A DNA stretch of 64,000 nucleotides from CAYFKJ01 sp964343605 (GCA_964343605.1 CAYFKJ010000007.1:62001-126000); one strand, 5' to 3'; shown: positions 44,653 through 54,185, counted from the first letter of the stretch. The notes: a model not told the origin generated them from the sequence alone. Numbers and translations: made by a program.

Positions 44653-45251
44653 TACTCCTCCTCGGCGAGCCGGGCGACATAGCGCGCCAACACGTCGATC
44701 TCCAAATTTACCTTGTCGCCGACTTCGGAGCCGCCGAACGTCGTGACTTCCTGCGTATGCGGGATGAGATTGACGCCGAAGGTGTCGCCCTCGACTTCGT
44801 TGACGGTCAGCGACACGCCATCCAAAGCCACGGATCCTTTTGCCGCAACGAACTTGGCCAGCTTTTGCGGCACGCGGAAGGAAAAGCGTTTGGAATCGCC
44901 TTCCGGCGCGATCGCCGTAATGTCTGCGGTGCCGTCGACGTGGCCGCTGACGATGTGGCCGCCAAGCTCATCGCCGACACGCAAGCTGCGTTCGAGGTTG
45001 ATTTTGCTGCCTTCCTTCCAGTCCCCCAAATTGGTCAGGGAAAGCGTTTCGGCCGATGCGTCGACGGCAAACCAGCCGCCCCGGTCGTCCGTCCCCTTGT
45101 CGACGACCGTCAGGCAAACGCCCGAGCAGGCGATCGAAGCGCCCATGTCGATCTTGGTCGTATCCTGCGCCGTTGAAATGACGAAACGCGTATCGCCGCG
45201 CTGCTCGACGGCGCGCACTTCTCCAAGATCCGTGACTATTCCTGTGAACAT
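44652..45251 (-). CDS. ribE: Riboflavin synthase, alpha chain
   Basis: 199 residues. MFTGIVTDLGEVRAVEQRGDT is the invariant start; two lumazine-binding repeats follow (SIACSGVCLTVVDK near 37-50 and GSVALDGVSLTVNEVEGD near 138-155). The trimer converts two lumazines to riboflavin. No FMN riboswitch is visible upstream of any gene in this operon. Confidence 0.97.
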   Translation of the reverse strand: MFTGIVTDLGEVRAVEQRGDTRFVISTAQDTTKIDMGASIACSGVCLTVVDKGTDDRGGWFAVDASAETLSLTNLGDWKEGSKINLERSLRVGDELGGHIVSGHVDGTADITAIAPEGDSKRFSFRVPQKLAKFVAAKGSVALDGVSLTVNEVEGDTFGVNLIPHTQEVTTFGGSEVGDKVNLEIDVLARYVARLAEEE

Positions 45252-45263
45252 ACTCTGTTACCG

Positions 45264-46406
45264 CTAATTGGCCGGCGCTTCGACCGTGTAGGTTTCCATG
45301 ACGTCGTCGCCCAGCGCGATGGTTTCAATACGGCGGAATAGCGGGGCTTGGCCCAGGCTGTCAACCCCAAGTCCGGCAATCGCCCCCTGCCCGTCGCCGC
45401 CGATTATCAAGGGAGCCCGAAACCATACCAGCCGATCAACCAATCCGGCCCGAAAAAGTCCCGCGACAAGTCTGCCGCCGGCCTCCACCAGAAGCCTCGT
45501 GACGCCGCGCTTGCCGATAACATCGAAGACGGCATGAAGGTCGGGACGACCGTCTTCATCCGGCGCAACGTCGAAAATCTCGACGCCGGCTTCCGCGAAG
45601 GCCGCGCGGCGGTCAGCATCGGCGCTGCGCAACGTGATGATCCAGGTTGGCGTCTCTTTGGCCGTCAGGGCCAGTTGAGAGGTAAGCGGCGTCGAAAGGC
45701 GTCCATCCACCACGATGCGGATGGGAGACCGGTCTTCAAGACCCGGCAAGCGGCAGGTCAGCGCCGGATTGTCGGCCCGCGCCGTGCCCGATCCGATCAA
45801 CACCGCGTCATGGCTGGCCCTCAAAGCGTGACCGTGCGCCCGCGCGTCCGGGCCTGTAATCCATTGGCTTTCGCCGGTGTGGGTGGCGATCTTGCCGTCC
45901 AGGGTCGTGGCGGTCTTCACCGTGACAAGGGGATGGCCGTGTATCAGACGTTTGAAGAAACCGGCGTTGAGCTCCTGAGCCCGGGCGCCCTCGATACCGA
46001 TGTCCGCCGCGATTCCGGCGGCCTCGAGCGCCGCGATGCCGCCGCCGTCGACGCGCGGGTCCGGATCCCGGCACGCGACGACGACACGTTTCACCTTGGC
46101 CTCGATCAGCGCCTGGGCACAGGGCGGCGTCTCGCCGTGATGGGCGCACGGTTCCAGGGTGACATAGGCGGTGGATCCGGCAGCTTCGGCGCCTGCCGCT
46201 TCAAGCGCCGCGGTTTCCGCGTGCGGCCGGCCGCCCGGCTGCGTGACGCCGCGGCCGACGATCCTGCCGCCGCCGCCCAAATCCTCGCGCACCAGGATGC
46301 AGCCGACGGCGGGATTGGGCGCAACGTTGCCTAAACCCCGCTGCGCGAGCCCGAGGGCCGCGCGCATATATTGTTGATCGTTGATATTAATCGTGGTCGC
46401 CGCCAC
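45264..46406 (-). CDS. ribD: Bifunctional riboflavin deaminase/reductase RibD
   Basis: 380 residues. The zinc deaminase domain has RPHAETAALEAAG near residue 60 and EPCAHHGETPPCAQAL near 85. The reductase domain starts about residue 155, with TVKTATTLDGKIATHTGESQWIT. It carries out steps two and three from GTP. The start overlaps nrdR by 20 bases; an inner start is possible. Confidence 0.96.
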   Translation of the reverse strand: MAATTININDQQYMRAALGLAQRGLGNVAPNPAVGCILVREDLGGGGRIVGRGVTQPGGRPHAETAALEAAGAEAAGSTAYVTLEPCAHHGETPPCAQALIEAKVKRVVVACRDPDPRVDGGGIAALEAAGIAADIGIEGARAQELNAGFFKRLIHGHPLVTVKTATTLDGKIATHTGESQWITGPDARAHGHALRASHDAVLIGSGTARADNPALTCRLPGLEDRSPIRIVVDGRLSTPLTSQLALTAKETPTWIITLRSADADRRAAFAEAGVEIFDVAPDEDGRPDLHAVFDVIGKRGVTRLLVEAGGRLVAGLFRAGLVDRLVWFRAPLIIGGDGQGAIAGLGVDSLGQAPLFRRIETIALGDDVMETYTVEAPAN

Positions 46407-46848
46407 TCAAGCCGCCGATGAATTCCTCGAAGTCCTTGGCCTCCCGGAAATTCCGGTAAACGGACGCAAAACGCACGTAGGCGACCGGGTCGAGGTTGGA
46501 CAACGCCTCCATGACGATTTCGCCGATCACGTCGGATTTGACGTCGCTCTCACCGAGGCTCTCCAGCCGCCGCACGATGCCGCTGATCATGCGGTCGACG
46601 CGTTCCGGATCGACCGGCCGCTTGCGGGTGGAAATATGCACCGAACGCGCCAGCTTTTCCCGGTCGAACGGCACACGCTGGCCGTTTTTCTTGACGACGG
46701 TCAGTTCCCGCAACTGAACGCGTTCGAACGTCGTAAATCGCGATCCGCAGCCCGGACAGAGCCGCCGCCTGCGAATTGCCGAATTGTCTTCGGTCGGACG
46801 TGAATCCTTTACCTGGGTGTCGTCGTTGCCGCAGAACGGACAGCGCAT
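46387..46848 (-). CDS. nrdR: Transcriptional repressor NrdR
   Basis: 153 residues. The zinc ribbon is CPFCG...CPGCGSRFTTFERVQL at 3-49, and the ATP-cone follows (VVKKNGQRVPFDREKLARSV). It represses ribonucleotide reductase genes via dATP/ATP sensing. In the standard place between glyA and ribD. Confidence 0.97.
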   Translation of the reverse strand: MRCPFCGNDDTQVKDSRPTEDNSAIRRRRLCPGCGSRFTTFERVQLRELTVVKKNGQRVPFDREKLARSVHISTRKRPVDPERVDRMISGIVRRLESLGESDVKSDVIGEIVMEALSNLDPVAYVRFASVYRNFREAKDFEEFIGGLSGGDHD

Positions 46849-46885
46849 GCCAACCCCTCCCTCGTTGATTTATTTTTCTTTTTCG

Positions 46886-48214
46886 TCAAACCGTCGCCCC
46901 GTAAATCGGAAACCGGGCGCAAAGCGCGATGACTTCTTCCTTGGTCTTAGCTTCCTGATCGGCGTTGCCGGCTTCCCCGTTTGCGGCAAGGCCCTCCAGG
47001 ACGTCGGCGATCATCCGGCCGACATGGCGGAATTCCTCGACACCGAAACCGCGCGTCGTCGCCGCCGAGGTGCCAAGGCGGACGCCGGAGGTAACTGTCG
47101 GATTCTCCGGATCGAATGGAACGCCGTTTTTATTGCACGTGATGTGGGCGCGCTCCATCGCCGCCTCGGCATCCCTGCCGGTCAGGTTTTTGGAACGCAG
47201 GTCAACCAGCATCAGATGCATATCGGTTCCGCCCGACACCATGTCGAAGCCGCGCGCGCCCAGCGCATCGGCCAAGGCCTGAGCGTTGTCGACGATCGCC
47301 CGCGCGTAGTCTTTGAACTCCGGCCGCAAGGCTTCACCCAGCCCGACCGCCTTGCCGGCGATCATCTGCAGCAAGGGACCGCCCTGAATCCCGGGGAAGA
47401 TCGCCGAATTGATCTTTTTCGAGATCGCTTCGTCGTTCGTCATGATCATGCCGCCGCGGGCGCAGCGCAGCGTCTTGTGGGTCGTCGTCGTTACGACGTC
47501 GGCGATGCCGAACGGGCTAGGGTGCACGCCGCCGGCAACCAAGCCGGCAAAGTGCGCCATGTCGACCATCAGGTAGGCACCGACCTCATCGGCGACTTCC
47601 CTGAATTTCTCGAAATCGAGGAACCGGGGATAGGCTGAGCCGCCGGCGATGATGATCTTGGGCCGGCACTCCTTGGCCAGTTCCAGAACCTGGTCGAAAT
47701 CGATTTGGGCATCTTGCTGTCGCACGCCGTACTGCACGGCATTGAACCACTTGCCCGACTGGTTGGGCGGGGCGCCGTGGGTCAAGTGGCCGCCCGCGGC
47801 CAGGGAAAGCCCCATGACGTTGTCGCCCGGCTGGGCCAGCGCCATGAACACCGCCTGGTTCGCCTGACTGCCCGAATGCGCCTGGACGTTGGCGAATTCG
47901 CAGCCGAACAGTTCCTTGGCCCGGTCGATGGCCAACTGCTCGATCACGTCGACGTGCTGGCAACCGCCGTAGTAGCGCCGGCCGGGATAGCCCTCGGCGT
48001 ACTTGTTCGCCAATACCGTACCGGTGGCCTCGAGCACGGCGGCGCTGACGATGTTTTCGGAGGCGATGAGTTCGATTTCGTTCTGCTGCCGTCCGAGCTC
48101 CTTGCCAATGGCGCCAAAAACATCAGGGTCGACCTCTGCCAGCGGGCTGGAGAAGAATTCCGAAGTCTGGTCTTCCGCCAGAGAGGCGTCGACGGGGGAA
48201 GCGGTGGATGTCAT
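46886..48214 (-). CDS. glyA: Serine hydroxymethyltransferase
   Basis: 442 residues. The PLP lysine is in TTTHKTLRCARGGMI near residue 256; most relatives have LRGPRGG, so the RCA variant next to the lysine is unusual. ENIVSAAVLEATGTVLANKYAEG near residue 54 is the typical start. It interconverts serine and glycine with methylene-THF. It is first after rpiB in the leftward operon. Confidence 0.97.
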   Translation of the reverse strand: MTSTASPVDASLAEDQTSEFFSSPLAEVDPDVFGAIGKELGRQQNEIELIASENIVSAAVLEATGTVLANKYAEGYPGRRYYGGCQHVDVIEQLAIDRAKELFGCEFANVQAHSGSQANQAVFMALAQPGDNVMGLSLAAGGHLTHGAPPNQSGKWFNAVQYGVRQQDAQIDFDQVLELAKECRPKIIIAGGSAYPRFLDFEKFREVADEVGAYLMVDMAHFAGLVAGGVHPSPFGIADVVTTTTHKTLRCARGGMIMTNDEAISKKINSAIFPGIQGGPLLQMIAGKAVGLGEALRPEFKDYARAIVDNAQALADALGARGFDMVSGGTDMHLMLVDLRSKNLTGRDAEAAMERAHITCNKNGVPFDPENPTVTSGVRLGTSAATTRGFGVEEFRHVGRMIADVLEGLAANGEAGNADQEAKTKEEVIALCARFPIYGATV

Positions 48215-48248
48215 CTAAGTTGAACCTCGAGATGGTCTCATTCAAGAG

Positions 48249-48683
48249 CTACGATAATTTGTCGACACGGCGCTGGTGCCGGCCGCCTTCAAATGCCGTG
48301 GCGAGGAATTCGCGCAAGGCGTCGCGCGCTGCTTCTACACCGATGATGCGCGCGCCCAAAGCTAAAATGTTGGCGTCGTTATGCTGGCGGGACAATCGGG
48401 CCGTCAAACCGTCGTGGCAAAGTGCCGCGCGGGCGCCGGCATGGCGGTTCGCGGCCATCGAGATGCCGATCCCGGTGCCGCAGACGACGATTCCGCGGTC
48501 CGCCTTGCCCGACGTCACGGCTTCCGCCACGGCATGGCCGAAATCGGGGTAGTCGACCGACTCCCCGCTGTTGGTGCCGAGGTCGAGCACATCGTGACCC
48601 ATGGCCTCAAGATCGCCCTTCAACAGGTCCTTTAACTCGTAGCCGGCGTGATCGGCGGCAATGGCGACGGTCTCACGGGACAT
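48249..48683 (-). CDS. rpiB: Ribose-5-phosphate isomerase B
   Basis: 144 residues from ATG 48683; the upstream extension is not conserved. IAADHAGYELKDLL near residue 6 and VVCGTGIGISMAANRHAGARAAL near residue 66, with the catalytic cysteine, are the LacAB/RpiB signatures. It isomerises ribose 5-phosphate and ribulose 5-phosphate, the RibB substrate, which fits its operon. It precedes glyA by 34 bp. Confidence 0.95.
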   Translation of the reverse strand: MSRETVAIAADHAGYELKDLLKGDLEAMGHDVLDLGTNSGESVDYPDFGHAVAEAVTSGKADRGIVVCGTGIGISMAANRHAGARAALCHDGLTARLSRQHNDANILALGARIIGVEAARDALREFLATAFEGGRHQRRVDKLS

Positions 48684-49127
48684 GCTGTGAACTTCCTCGC
48701 GGCGTATTTCTAGCGACGAAACGGAACAAACGACCAAGCCGATCAGGTTTCGGGTCTCATACCTATATCGAGCCCTAAGTACCATATGTCGCGGCATGAT
48801 GCCAGCATCCCACAAGCTATCGGGTGAAAGTCGACGTTTTTGACGAAATTACCGGCAAAATCGGCCAATTCGGCTCCCCGATTCTATTTCCTCCTCATTG
48901 GTTGATCGTTTCGCGCTTCTGCCTGTAAACTCATGCCAACAGTCCGGTCTAACATCTGCTCCGACATAGATTTCTTCCCTTATTGGAAGTCGTTGGCAGG
49001 CGGTCCGGCCGGACCGGGGAGCGCACACGCGTACATCCGAGGGGTGTCGTTCGGGGGCGTCCAAAAGATAAGATATCGGCCGGTTTCTCCGGCCTGGATT
49101 AATTTGGGAAAACAGGGAGTCGACTTC
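48684..49127. other. Divergent promoter region between rpiB operon and livK
   Basis: 444 bp with no gene. It holds a 14-bp perfect palindrome GGTCCGGCCGGACC at 49002-49015 and an AGGGAG site 8 bases before livK. No leader peptide or riboswitch recognised. Confidence 0.45.
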
Positions 49128-50351
49128 ATGAAGACCTTAAAACACAACGCCGCAAAGGCCGCCGTAATCGGTGCCGCAGCCGCGTTCCTTGCCGCATCTC
49201 CGGCGGCGGCCGACATCAAACTCGGGTCGCTGGGCGCCATCACCGGCCCCATCGTCAGTCTGGTGAAGGAAATCAACCTGGCTGAACAGGCCGCGGTTGC
49301 CGAAGTCAATGCCGCCGGCGGCGTGCTCGGCCAGAAAGTGGTGTTGATCGAAGCCGACACGGCCTGCAGCTCGCAGACCGCCGTCGACGCCGCCAACAAG
49401 CTGGTCAACGTCGAGCAGGTCACCGCCATCGTCGGCGCGCTGTGCTCGGGTGCAACCATTCCGTCCGCCAGCAACGTGGCCGTTCCGGCCGGCGTGGTGA
49501 TGATTTCGCCGGCTTCGACGTCGCCCGAAATCACCAACCTCAAGGACAACGACTATCTGTTCCGCGTCGCCCCGTCGGATGCCTATCAGGGTTACGTGAT
49601 GGCCAAGCTCGTGCTGAGCAAAGGCATCAAGAAAGTCGCGCTGACCTACATCAACAACGACTACGGCGTCGGCTTGGCCGGCACCTTCCGCGAGACCTTC
49701 AAGGCCGCGGGCGGCACCATCGCCGGTGATCAGGTCCACGAAGAGAAGAAGCAGTCCTATCGTTCGGAACTCGCCTCCCTCGCTTCGGGTGGCGCCGACA
49801 CCCTGATCGTCATCGCCATGGGCGAAGGCAGTGGCCTCACGATCATCAAGCAGTCCCTCGAAGGCGGCCTGTTCAATCAGTTCGTCGGCGGTGACGGCAT
49901 GAAGACCGACAAGATGCTCAACTCCATCGGCGCCCAGAACGTCAAGGGCGCGCTGTGGGGCACCATCCCGACCTCGAAGGACAGCCCGGCGCTTGCGGCC
50001 TACAAGAGGATGTACGGCGACGACAGCAAGTTCAAGCATGACAGCCCGTTTGCCCAGCAGGGCTACGACGCCACCATGCTGTTGATGCTGGCCATCCAGA
50101 AGGCGGGCTCGACCGACCGCACGGCGGTGCGTGACGCGCTTCGCCAGGTTGCCAACGCGCCCGGCGAGGTCGTCGGTCCCGGTGACTGGGCCAAGGCCGT
50201 CAAGCTGATCGCGGCCGGCAAGGACGTCAACTACGAAGGTACCAGCGGCAGCCATGAGTTTGACGCCAAAGGCGAAGTCGCCGGCGTCTTCGCCGAATGG
50301 ACCGTCCAAGGCAACGCCCTCAAGGAAGGCGGTGTCCTCGACATCAAGTAA
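49128..50351 (+). CDS. Branched-chain amino-acid-type ABC transporter substrate-binding protein
   Basis: 407 residues from ATG 49128, with AGGGAG upstream and a clear signal peptide (cleaved after ASPAAA, near residue 28). IKLGSLGAITGPIVSLVKEINLAEQAAVAEVNAAGG is the Peripla_BP_6 (LivJ/K) start; VTAIVGALCSGATIPSA and TYINNDYGVGLAGTFRETFKAAGG are its ligand-lobe segments. The matching permease and ATPase genes lie downstream, convergent. It could bind branched-chain amino acids, but the group also binds amides, short acids and aromatics. Confidence 0.93.
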   Translation: MKTLKHNAAKAAVIGAAAAFLAASPAAADIKLGSLGAITGPIVSLVKEINLAEQAAVAEVNAAGGVLGQKVVLIEADTACSSQTAVDAANKLVNVEQVTAIVGALCSGATIPSASNVAVPAGVVMISPASTSPEITNLKDNDYLFRVAPSDAYQGYVMAKLVLSKGIKKVALTYINNDYGVGLAGTFRETFKAAGGTIAGDQVHEEKKQSYRSELASLASGGADTLIVIAMGEGSGLTIIKQSLEGGLFNQFVGGDGMKTDKMLNSIGAQNVKGALWGTIPTSKDSPALAAYKRMYGDDSKFKHDSPFAQQGYDATMLLMLAIQKAGSTDRTAVRDALRQVANAPGEVVGPGDWAKAVKLIAAGKDVNYEGTSGSHEFDAKGEVAGVFAEWTVQGNALKEGGVLDIK

Positions 50352-50377
50352 TCCAAGCTCACAAGGCTTGAATCCCT

Positions 50378-50413
50378 ACCCCCTCCCGCGAAAGCGGGAG
50401 GGGGTTTCTTTTT
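50378..50413 (+). terminator. Rho-independent terminator after livK gene
   Basis: A perfect 12-bp stem ACCCCCTCCCGC/GCGGGAGGGGGT with a GAAA loop, then TTCTTTTT. Its core CCCGCGAAAGCGGG is the same as the core of the REP palindromes at 30.1 kb. Confidence 0.9.
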
Positions 50414-50591
50414 GTATTTCGGTAGGGGATAACGCCGATGAGTGTATCCCAAATGACATCGTCACCCCGGATTTGATTTCACTGCAATCTCGGAAATCTT
50501 GGTTGGGCCACCGGTACTCAATATGCTGCGGTGGATTTGCGGTTGACCTGAAGATCAGATCTTGATTTCGGGCCACCACCGACATTCAAGC

Positions 50592-50696
50592 CGTCGTTCC
50601 CGCGTAGGCGGGAACCCGTGCCTGAGCGTTCAGAATTTCACCTGATTCGCAGACGGAGAGCCTCTGGAATGGATTCCCGCTTTCGCGGGAATGACG
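50592..50696. repeat. REP-type palindromes in the livK-livM gap
   Basis: Arms at 50592-50618 (CGTCGTTCCCGCGTAGGCGG...) and 50670-50696 (TGGATTCCCGCTTTCGCGGG...) face each other in the opposite order to the doublets at 30 kb. They fill most of the 358-bp gap between the convergent genes. Confidence 0.75.
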
Positions 50697-50709
50697 ACCG
50701 GGGTTGGGC

Positions 50710-51687
50710 CTACTTCGCCTCGCCTTCGGGTACCACGTCGCTGCGGCCTTCGGGCAGTTTCTCCGGCAATATGCCCTTGGCGAACTTCTGCAGGACGATC
50801 TGCAGCACGAGACCGATCAGGAACATGCGCAGGAAAGGCACGCGCGTCGACCAGTCTCCGAGCTGGGCGGCAAACTGGCTGGTCACGATTTCCGAGGTCG
50901 ACCACAGGGTCCAGATGACGCCCACGCCCAGCAGTGCGCCGCGGTTGTTGCCGCTGCCGCCGACGATCAGCATGACCCACAGCAAGAAAGTCGTGAGCAG
51001 CGGGTCGGTGGCTTCCGGCCCGACGAACTTGAAGAAGTGCGCCGTCAGTGCACCGCCCAATCCCATCAGGGACGAACCGATAACGAATGCTTCGATGCGG
51101 AACTTCTCGACGTTCTTGCCGGCCGCCCGGGCCGCCAGTTCGTTGTCGCGGATGGCCCGCATGACGCGGCCCCAGGGCGATGCCTGGCCGCGCTCGAGGA
51201 ACCAGTAGACGACGATCAGGATGGCAAAGACCAGCAGCATGTAGCTGACCGGCCCCCAAGGCTGGGGAAGCGTCTCAAAGGGGCGGTTGATGTTGGAGAT
51301 TCCCCGGGCACCGTTGGTGTAGGCCTGCTCGTTCTTCACGATCAGACGCAGGATTTCGGCGATGCCGATAGTGGCGATGGCCAGATAGTCGCTGCGCAGC
51401 CGGATACAGATGCGCCCCACCCCCCAGGCGACAATGCCGGACGCCACCATAGCCACGGGCCAGGCGACCCAGTACGGCATGTCGAAGCCGCCAAGATGCT
51501 TGGTCGTCTCGGCCGTCGTCATGATGGCGCTGGTATAGGCGCCGATGGCGAAGAAACCCGCCACGCCGACATTGAACAGTCCGGTCAGACCCCACTGCAG
51601 GTTCAGGCCGAGCGCCATGACACCGTAAATGCCGATCATGGTGATCATGAACATGATGTAGTTCAGGTAGCCATACATCTGTTCCAT
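50710..51687 (-). CDS. livM: Branched-chain amino-acid-type ABC permease LivM
   Basis: 325 residues from ATG 51687, sharing one base with the livH stop (TGATG). About eight to ten membrane helices; NLQWGLTGLFNVGVAGFFAIGAY near residue 30 and the loop RAIRDNELAARAAGKNVEKFRIEAFVIGSSLMGLGGAL near 200 are typical LivM/BPD_transp_2 motifs. Forms the membrane pore with LivH. Confidence 0.93.
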   Translation of the reverse strand: MEQMYGYLNYIMFMITMIGIYGVMALGLNLQWGLTGLFNVGVAGFFAIGAYTSAIMTTAETTKHLGGFDMPYWVAWPVAMVASGIVAWGVGRICIRLRSDYLAIATIGIAEILRLIVKNEQAYTNGARGISNINRPFETLPQPWGPVSYMLLVFAILIVVYWFLERGQASPWGRVMRAIRDNELAARAAGKNVEKFRIEAFVIGSSLMGLGGALTAHFFKFVGPEATDPLLTTFLLWVMLIVGGSGNNRGALLGVGVIWTLWSTSEIVTSQFAAQLGDWSTRVPFLRMFLIGLVLQIVLQKFAKGILPEKLPEGRSDVVPEGEAK

Positions 51688-52586
51688 CAGTAGACCCTCC
51701 CCCGGAACAGACCGCTGGGCCGCCAGATCAACATGATGATCATGATACCGAAGGCGATGCCGGTCTTGTAACCGGGCGACAGCAACGGTCCGTCGCCCAG
51801 CCAGGGATACGCGGCCAATTCTTCGGCAAGGCCGACGACCAGCCCCCCCGCCATGGCGCCGTAGGGTCTGCCGATACCGCCCAGAATGGCGGCGGCAAAC
51901 ATCGGCAGCAGGAGATCCCAGCCCATGTTGGAATGCAGGAAGCCGTCCCAGCCAACGAAGACGCCGGCGGTCGCAGCGAGCGCGCCACCGACCAACCAGG
52001 TCGATTTCACGACCCTTTCCGTCGGGATGCCGGCAAGCCGGGCGAGCTCGGCATTGTCGCTGACCGCCCGCATAGCCTTGCCCGTGCGCGTGCGGGTCAG
52101 AAGGTAGTGGACCGCCAGGATGAGGGCGACCGTGATGAAGATCATCCAGATGTGTCGTTCGGCGATGCGCAGCGAATCGAAGAAAACCAGCGGCCGCTGG
52201 ATGCCCTCGACGTAGTTGTAGGTGTCCGGTCCCCACAAAACCTGGATCGACGCCCGGATCATCAGGGCGACGCCGAAAGACGCCATCACGGTGATGATGG
52301 CGGACCCCTCCCGGAAGGGTTTGTAGAGAAAGCGGTCGATGCCCAGACAGACCACGACTGTGCAAGCCATCGCAATGGGAATGGCGAACAAGGGGCCGAT
52401 ACCCAGTATCCACACCGCGGACAACGCGAAGTACCCGCCCAGTGTCATGACGTCGCCGTGACCGAAATGGGCGAAGCGCAGCACGCCGAAGATCAATGTG
52501 ACCCCGATGGCCCCCAAGGCATAGATGGAACCCAGCACGAGCCCCGGGATGAGGTAGAAATTGACGAAGATCAGTAAATCGCCCAC
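51687..52586 (-). CDS. livH: Branched-chain amino-acid-type ABC permease LivH
   Basis: 299 residues from GTG 52586 with GGGAGG upstream. GSIYALGAIGVTLIFGVLRFAHFGHGDVMTLGGY near residue 19 and the coupling loop RAVSDNAELARLAGIPTERV near 180 are LivH motifs. Ends in one-base overlap with livM. Confidence 0.93.
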   Translation of the reverse strand: MGDLLIFVNFYLIPGLVLGSIYALGAIGVTLIFGVLRFAHFGHGDVMTLGGYFALSAVWILGIGPLFAIPIAMACTVVVCLGIDRFLYKPFREGSAIITVMASFGVALMIRASIQVLWGPDTYNYVEGIQRPLVFFDSLRIAERHIWMIFITVALILAVHYLLTRTRTGKAMRAVSDNAELARLAGIPTERVVKSTWLVGGALAATAGVFVGWDGFLHSNMGWDLLLPMFAAAILGGIGRPYGAMAGGLVVGLAEELAAYPWLGDGPLLSPGYKTGIAFGIMIIMLIWRPSGLFRGRVY

Positions 52587-52588
52587 CG

Positions 52589-53296
52589 CTAACCTCCCAG
52601 GAACATTTCAGCGACTTCGGGATCGGCAATCAGTTCCTTGCCCGTGCCCTCGTGGCGGTTTTGACCGTCAACCAGCACGTAACCCCGATGCGAAATGGCC
52701 AACGCCTGCTTGGCGTTCTGTTCCACCATTAGCACCGGCGTGCCGGCGCCGTTGACGCGAATAATCAATTCAAAAATTTCCTCGGCGTATTTTGGGCTGA
52801 GACCCGCCGTCGGCTCGTCGAGCATGAGGACGACGGGGTCGAGCATCAGCGCCCGTCCCATGGCGACCATCTGGCGCTGTCCGCCCGACAGCGTGCCGGC
52901 TGCCTGATCCCGTTTTTCGAGCAGGGGCGGAAAGAGCTCGTAGACCTTCGCCAGCCGGTCATCCAGCGGGCCGTCGAGAATATAGCCGCCCATCTCCAGG
53001 TTTTCCTGCACCGACAGATTGGGAAAAACGTTGTCGGTCTGGGGCACGAAGCAAACCCCTTGGGCGACCACTTTCTCAGGCGGCGTGCCGGTGATGTCCT
53101 GGTCGCTCAACATGATCTCACCGCCATACAGGTGCAGCAGGCCGAAAACGGCTTTCATGGCGGTCGACTTGCCGGCGCCGTTGGGGCCGACGATAGAGAC
53201 GATTTCACCCGGCTCCAGTTTGAGCGACACGCCGTGCAGAATGGGTGCGTCGCTGCCGTAGCCCGCGGTGATGTCGTGAAGGGCCAGAACGGTCAT
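52589..53296 (-). CDS. livF: Branched-chain amino-acid-type ABC ATPase LivF
   Basis: 235 residues from ATG 53296, overlapping livG by four bases. Walker A is GPNGAGKST near residue 38, the signature LSGGQRQM near 138 and Walker B VLMLDEPTAGL near 158; VLMVEQNAKQAL completes the H-loop region. Pairs with LivG. Confidence 0.95.
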   Translation of the reverse strand: MTVLALHDITAGYGSDAPILHGVSLKLEPGEIVSIVGPNGAGKSTAMKAVFGLLHLYGGEIMLSDQDITGTPPEKVVAQGVCFVPQTDNVFPNLSVQENLEMGGYILDGPLDDRLAKVYELFPPLLEKRDQAAGTLSGGQRQMVAMGRALMLDPVVLMLDEPTAGLSPKYAEEIFELIIRVNGAGTPVLMVEQNAKQALAISHRGYVLVDGQNRHEGTGKELIADPEVAEMFLGG

Positions 53297-54144
53297 GCCT
53301 CGCCCCCCACCCGGGAACCGAGATAGGCCTCGAGGACGCGGGGATCCTTGCGGATGTCCTCCATCGCGCCCATGGTCAGCACCGACCCGGCGGCCATGAC
53401 GATCACCGGATCGCACAGCCTGGCGATCATGTCCATGTTGTGCTCGATAATGCAGAAGGTGATGCCGCGCTCCTTGTTCAGGCGCTGGATCTTTTCCCCA
53501 AGTTGCAGAAGCAGCGTCGGATTAACGCCGGCGCCGGGCTCGTCGAGCAACACAGTGTGGGCGCCCGACATCATGGCGCGGCCCAACTCAAGCAGCTTCT
53601 TCTGGCCGCCCGAGAGATTGCCGGCCAGTTCGTTGCGGACGGCATCCAGACCGAGGAAAGACAACGTCTCCTCCGCTTCGGCCCTCACCTCTTCCTCCCG
53701 CCGCGCCACGGCGCCTGGAAGAAACCAGGCCTTCAGCAGGTTTTCCCCATCCTGCTCGGACGGCACCGCCATGAGGTTCTCGATGCTGGTTAGGCCGTTG
53801 AACTCGTGCGGGATTTGGAACGTCCGCACCAGGCCTTTGTGAAACAGCTGGTAGGGCTGCTGGCCGGTGACGTCCACGCCTTCCAGCATGACACGGCCTG
53901 AATCAGGCTTGAAAAATCCGGTGACGATGGTGAACAGCGTCGTTTTGCCGGCGCCGTTGGGGCCGATCAGACCCGTAATCGATCCGCGGGCCACGTCAAA
54001 CGTACAGCCGTCGACCGCGCGCACGCCCCCGAAATTCTTGTGAATATCCTGAATGGATATGATCGGCTGCCCGCTCGGCTCTTGATGGCCTTCCGAGGCA
54101 CTCGAAATAGAACTCAAATCCAAATCTCCCAGTTGCCGCGCCAT
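53293..54144 (-). CDS. livG: Branched-chain amino-acid-type ABC ATPase LivG
   Basis: 283 residues from ATG 54144 (a GTG four codons upstream is possible; neither has a strong ribosome site). Walker A GPNGAGKTT, signature LSGGQKKLLELGRAM, Walker B VLLDEPGAGVNPTL and the H-loop CIIEHNMDMI are all present. First gene of the four-gene leftward transporter operon. Confidence 0.95.
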   Translation of the reverse strand: MARQLGDLDLSSISSASEGHQEPSGQPIISIQDIHKNFGGVRAVDGCTFDVARGSITGLIGPNGAGKTTLFTIVTGFFKPDSGRVMLEGVDVTGQQPYQLFHKGLVRTFQIPHEFNGLTSIENLMAVPSEQDGENLLKAWFLPGAVARREEEVRAEAEETLSFLGLDAVRNELAGNLSGGQKKLLELGRAMMSGAHTVLLDEPGAGVNPTLLLQLGEKIQRLNKERGITFCIIEHNMDMIARLCDPVIVMAAGSVLTMGAMEDIRKDPRVLEAYLGSRVGGEA

Positions 54145-54185
54145 TAAGCGTCGCACCGGGGTTCAAGGCAAGAGAAAAAATTTTA

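Noticed and set aside
49137..50309. 390-codon leftward open frame opposite the livK-like gene
   Set aside because: Antisense of a gene with signal peptide, ribosome site and terminator; the frame has no family features.
50710..52629. A single 639-codon leftward frame running through livM and livH
   Set aside because: The first half is livH read in the wrong frame; both permeases have their own starts and overlap by one base, so there is no fusion.
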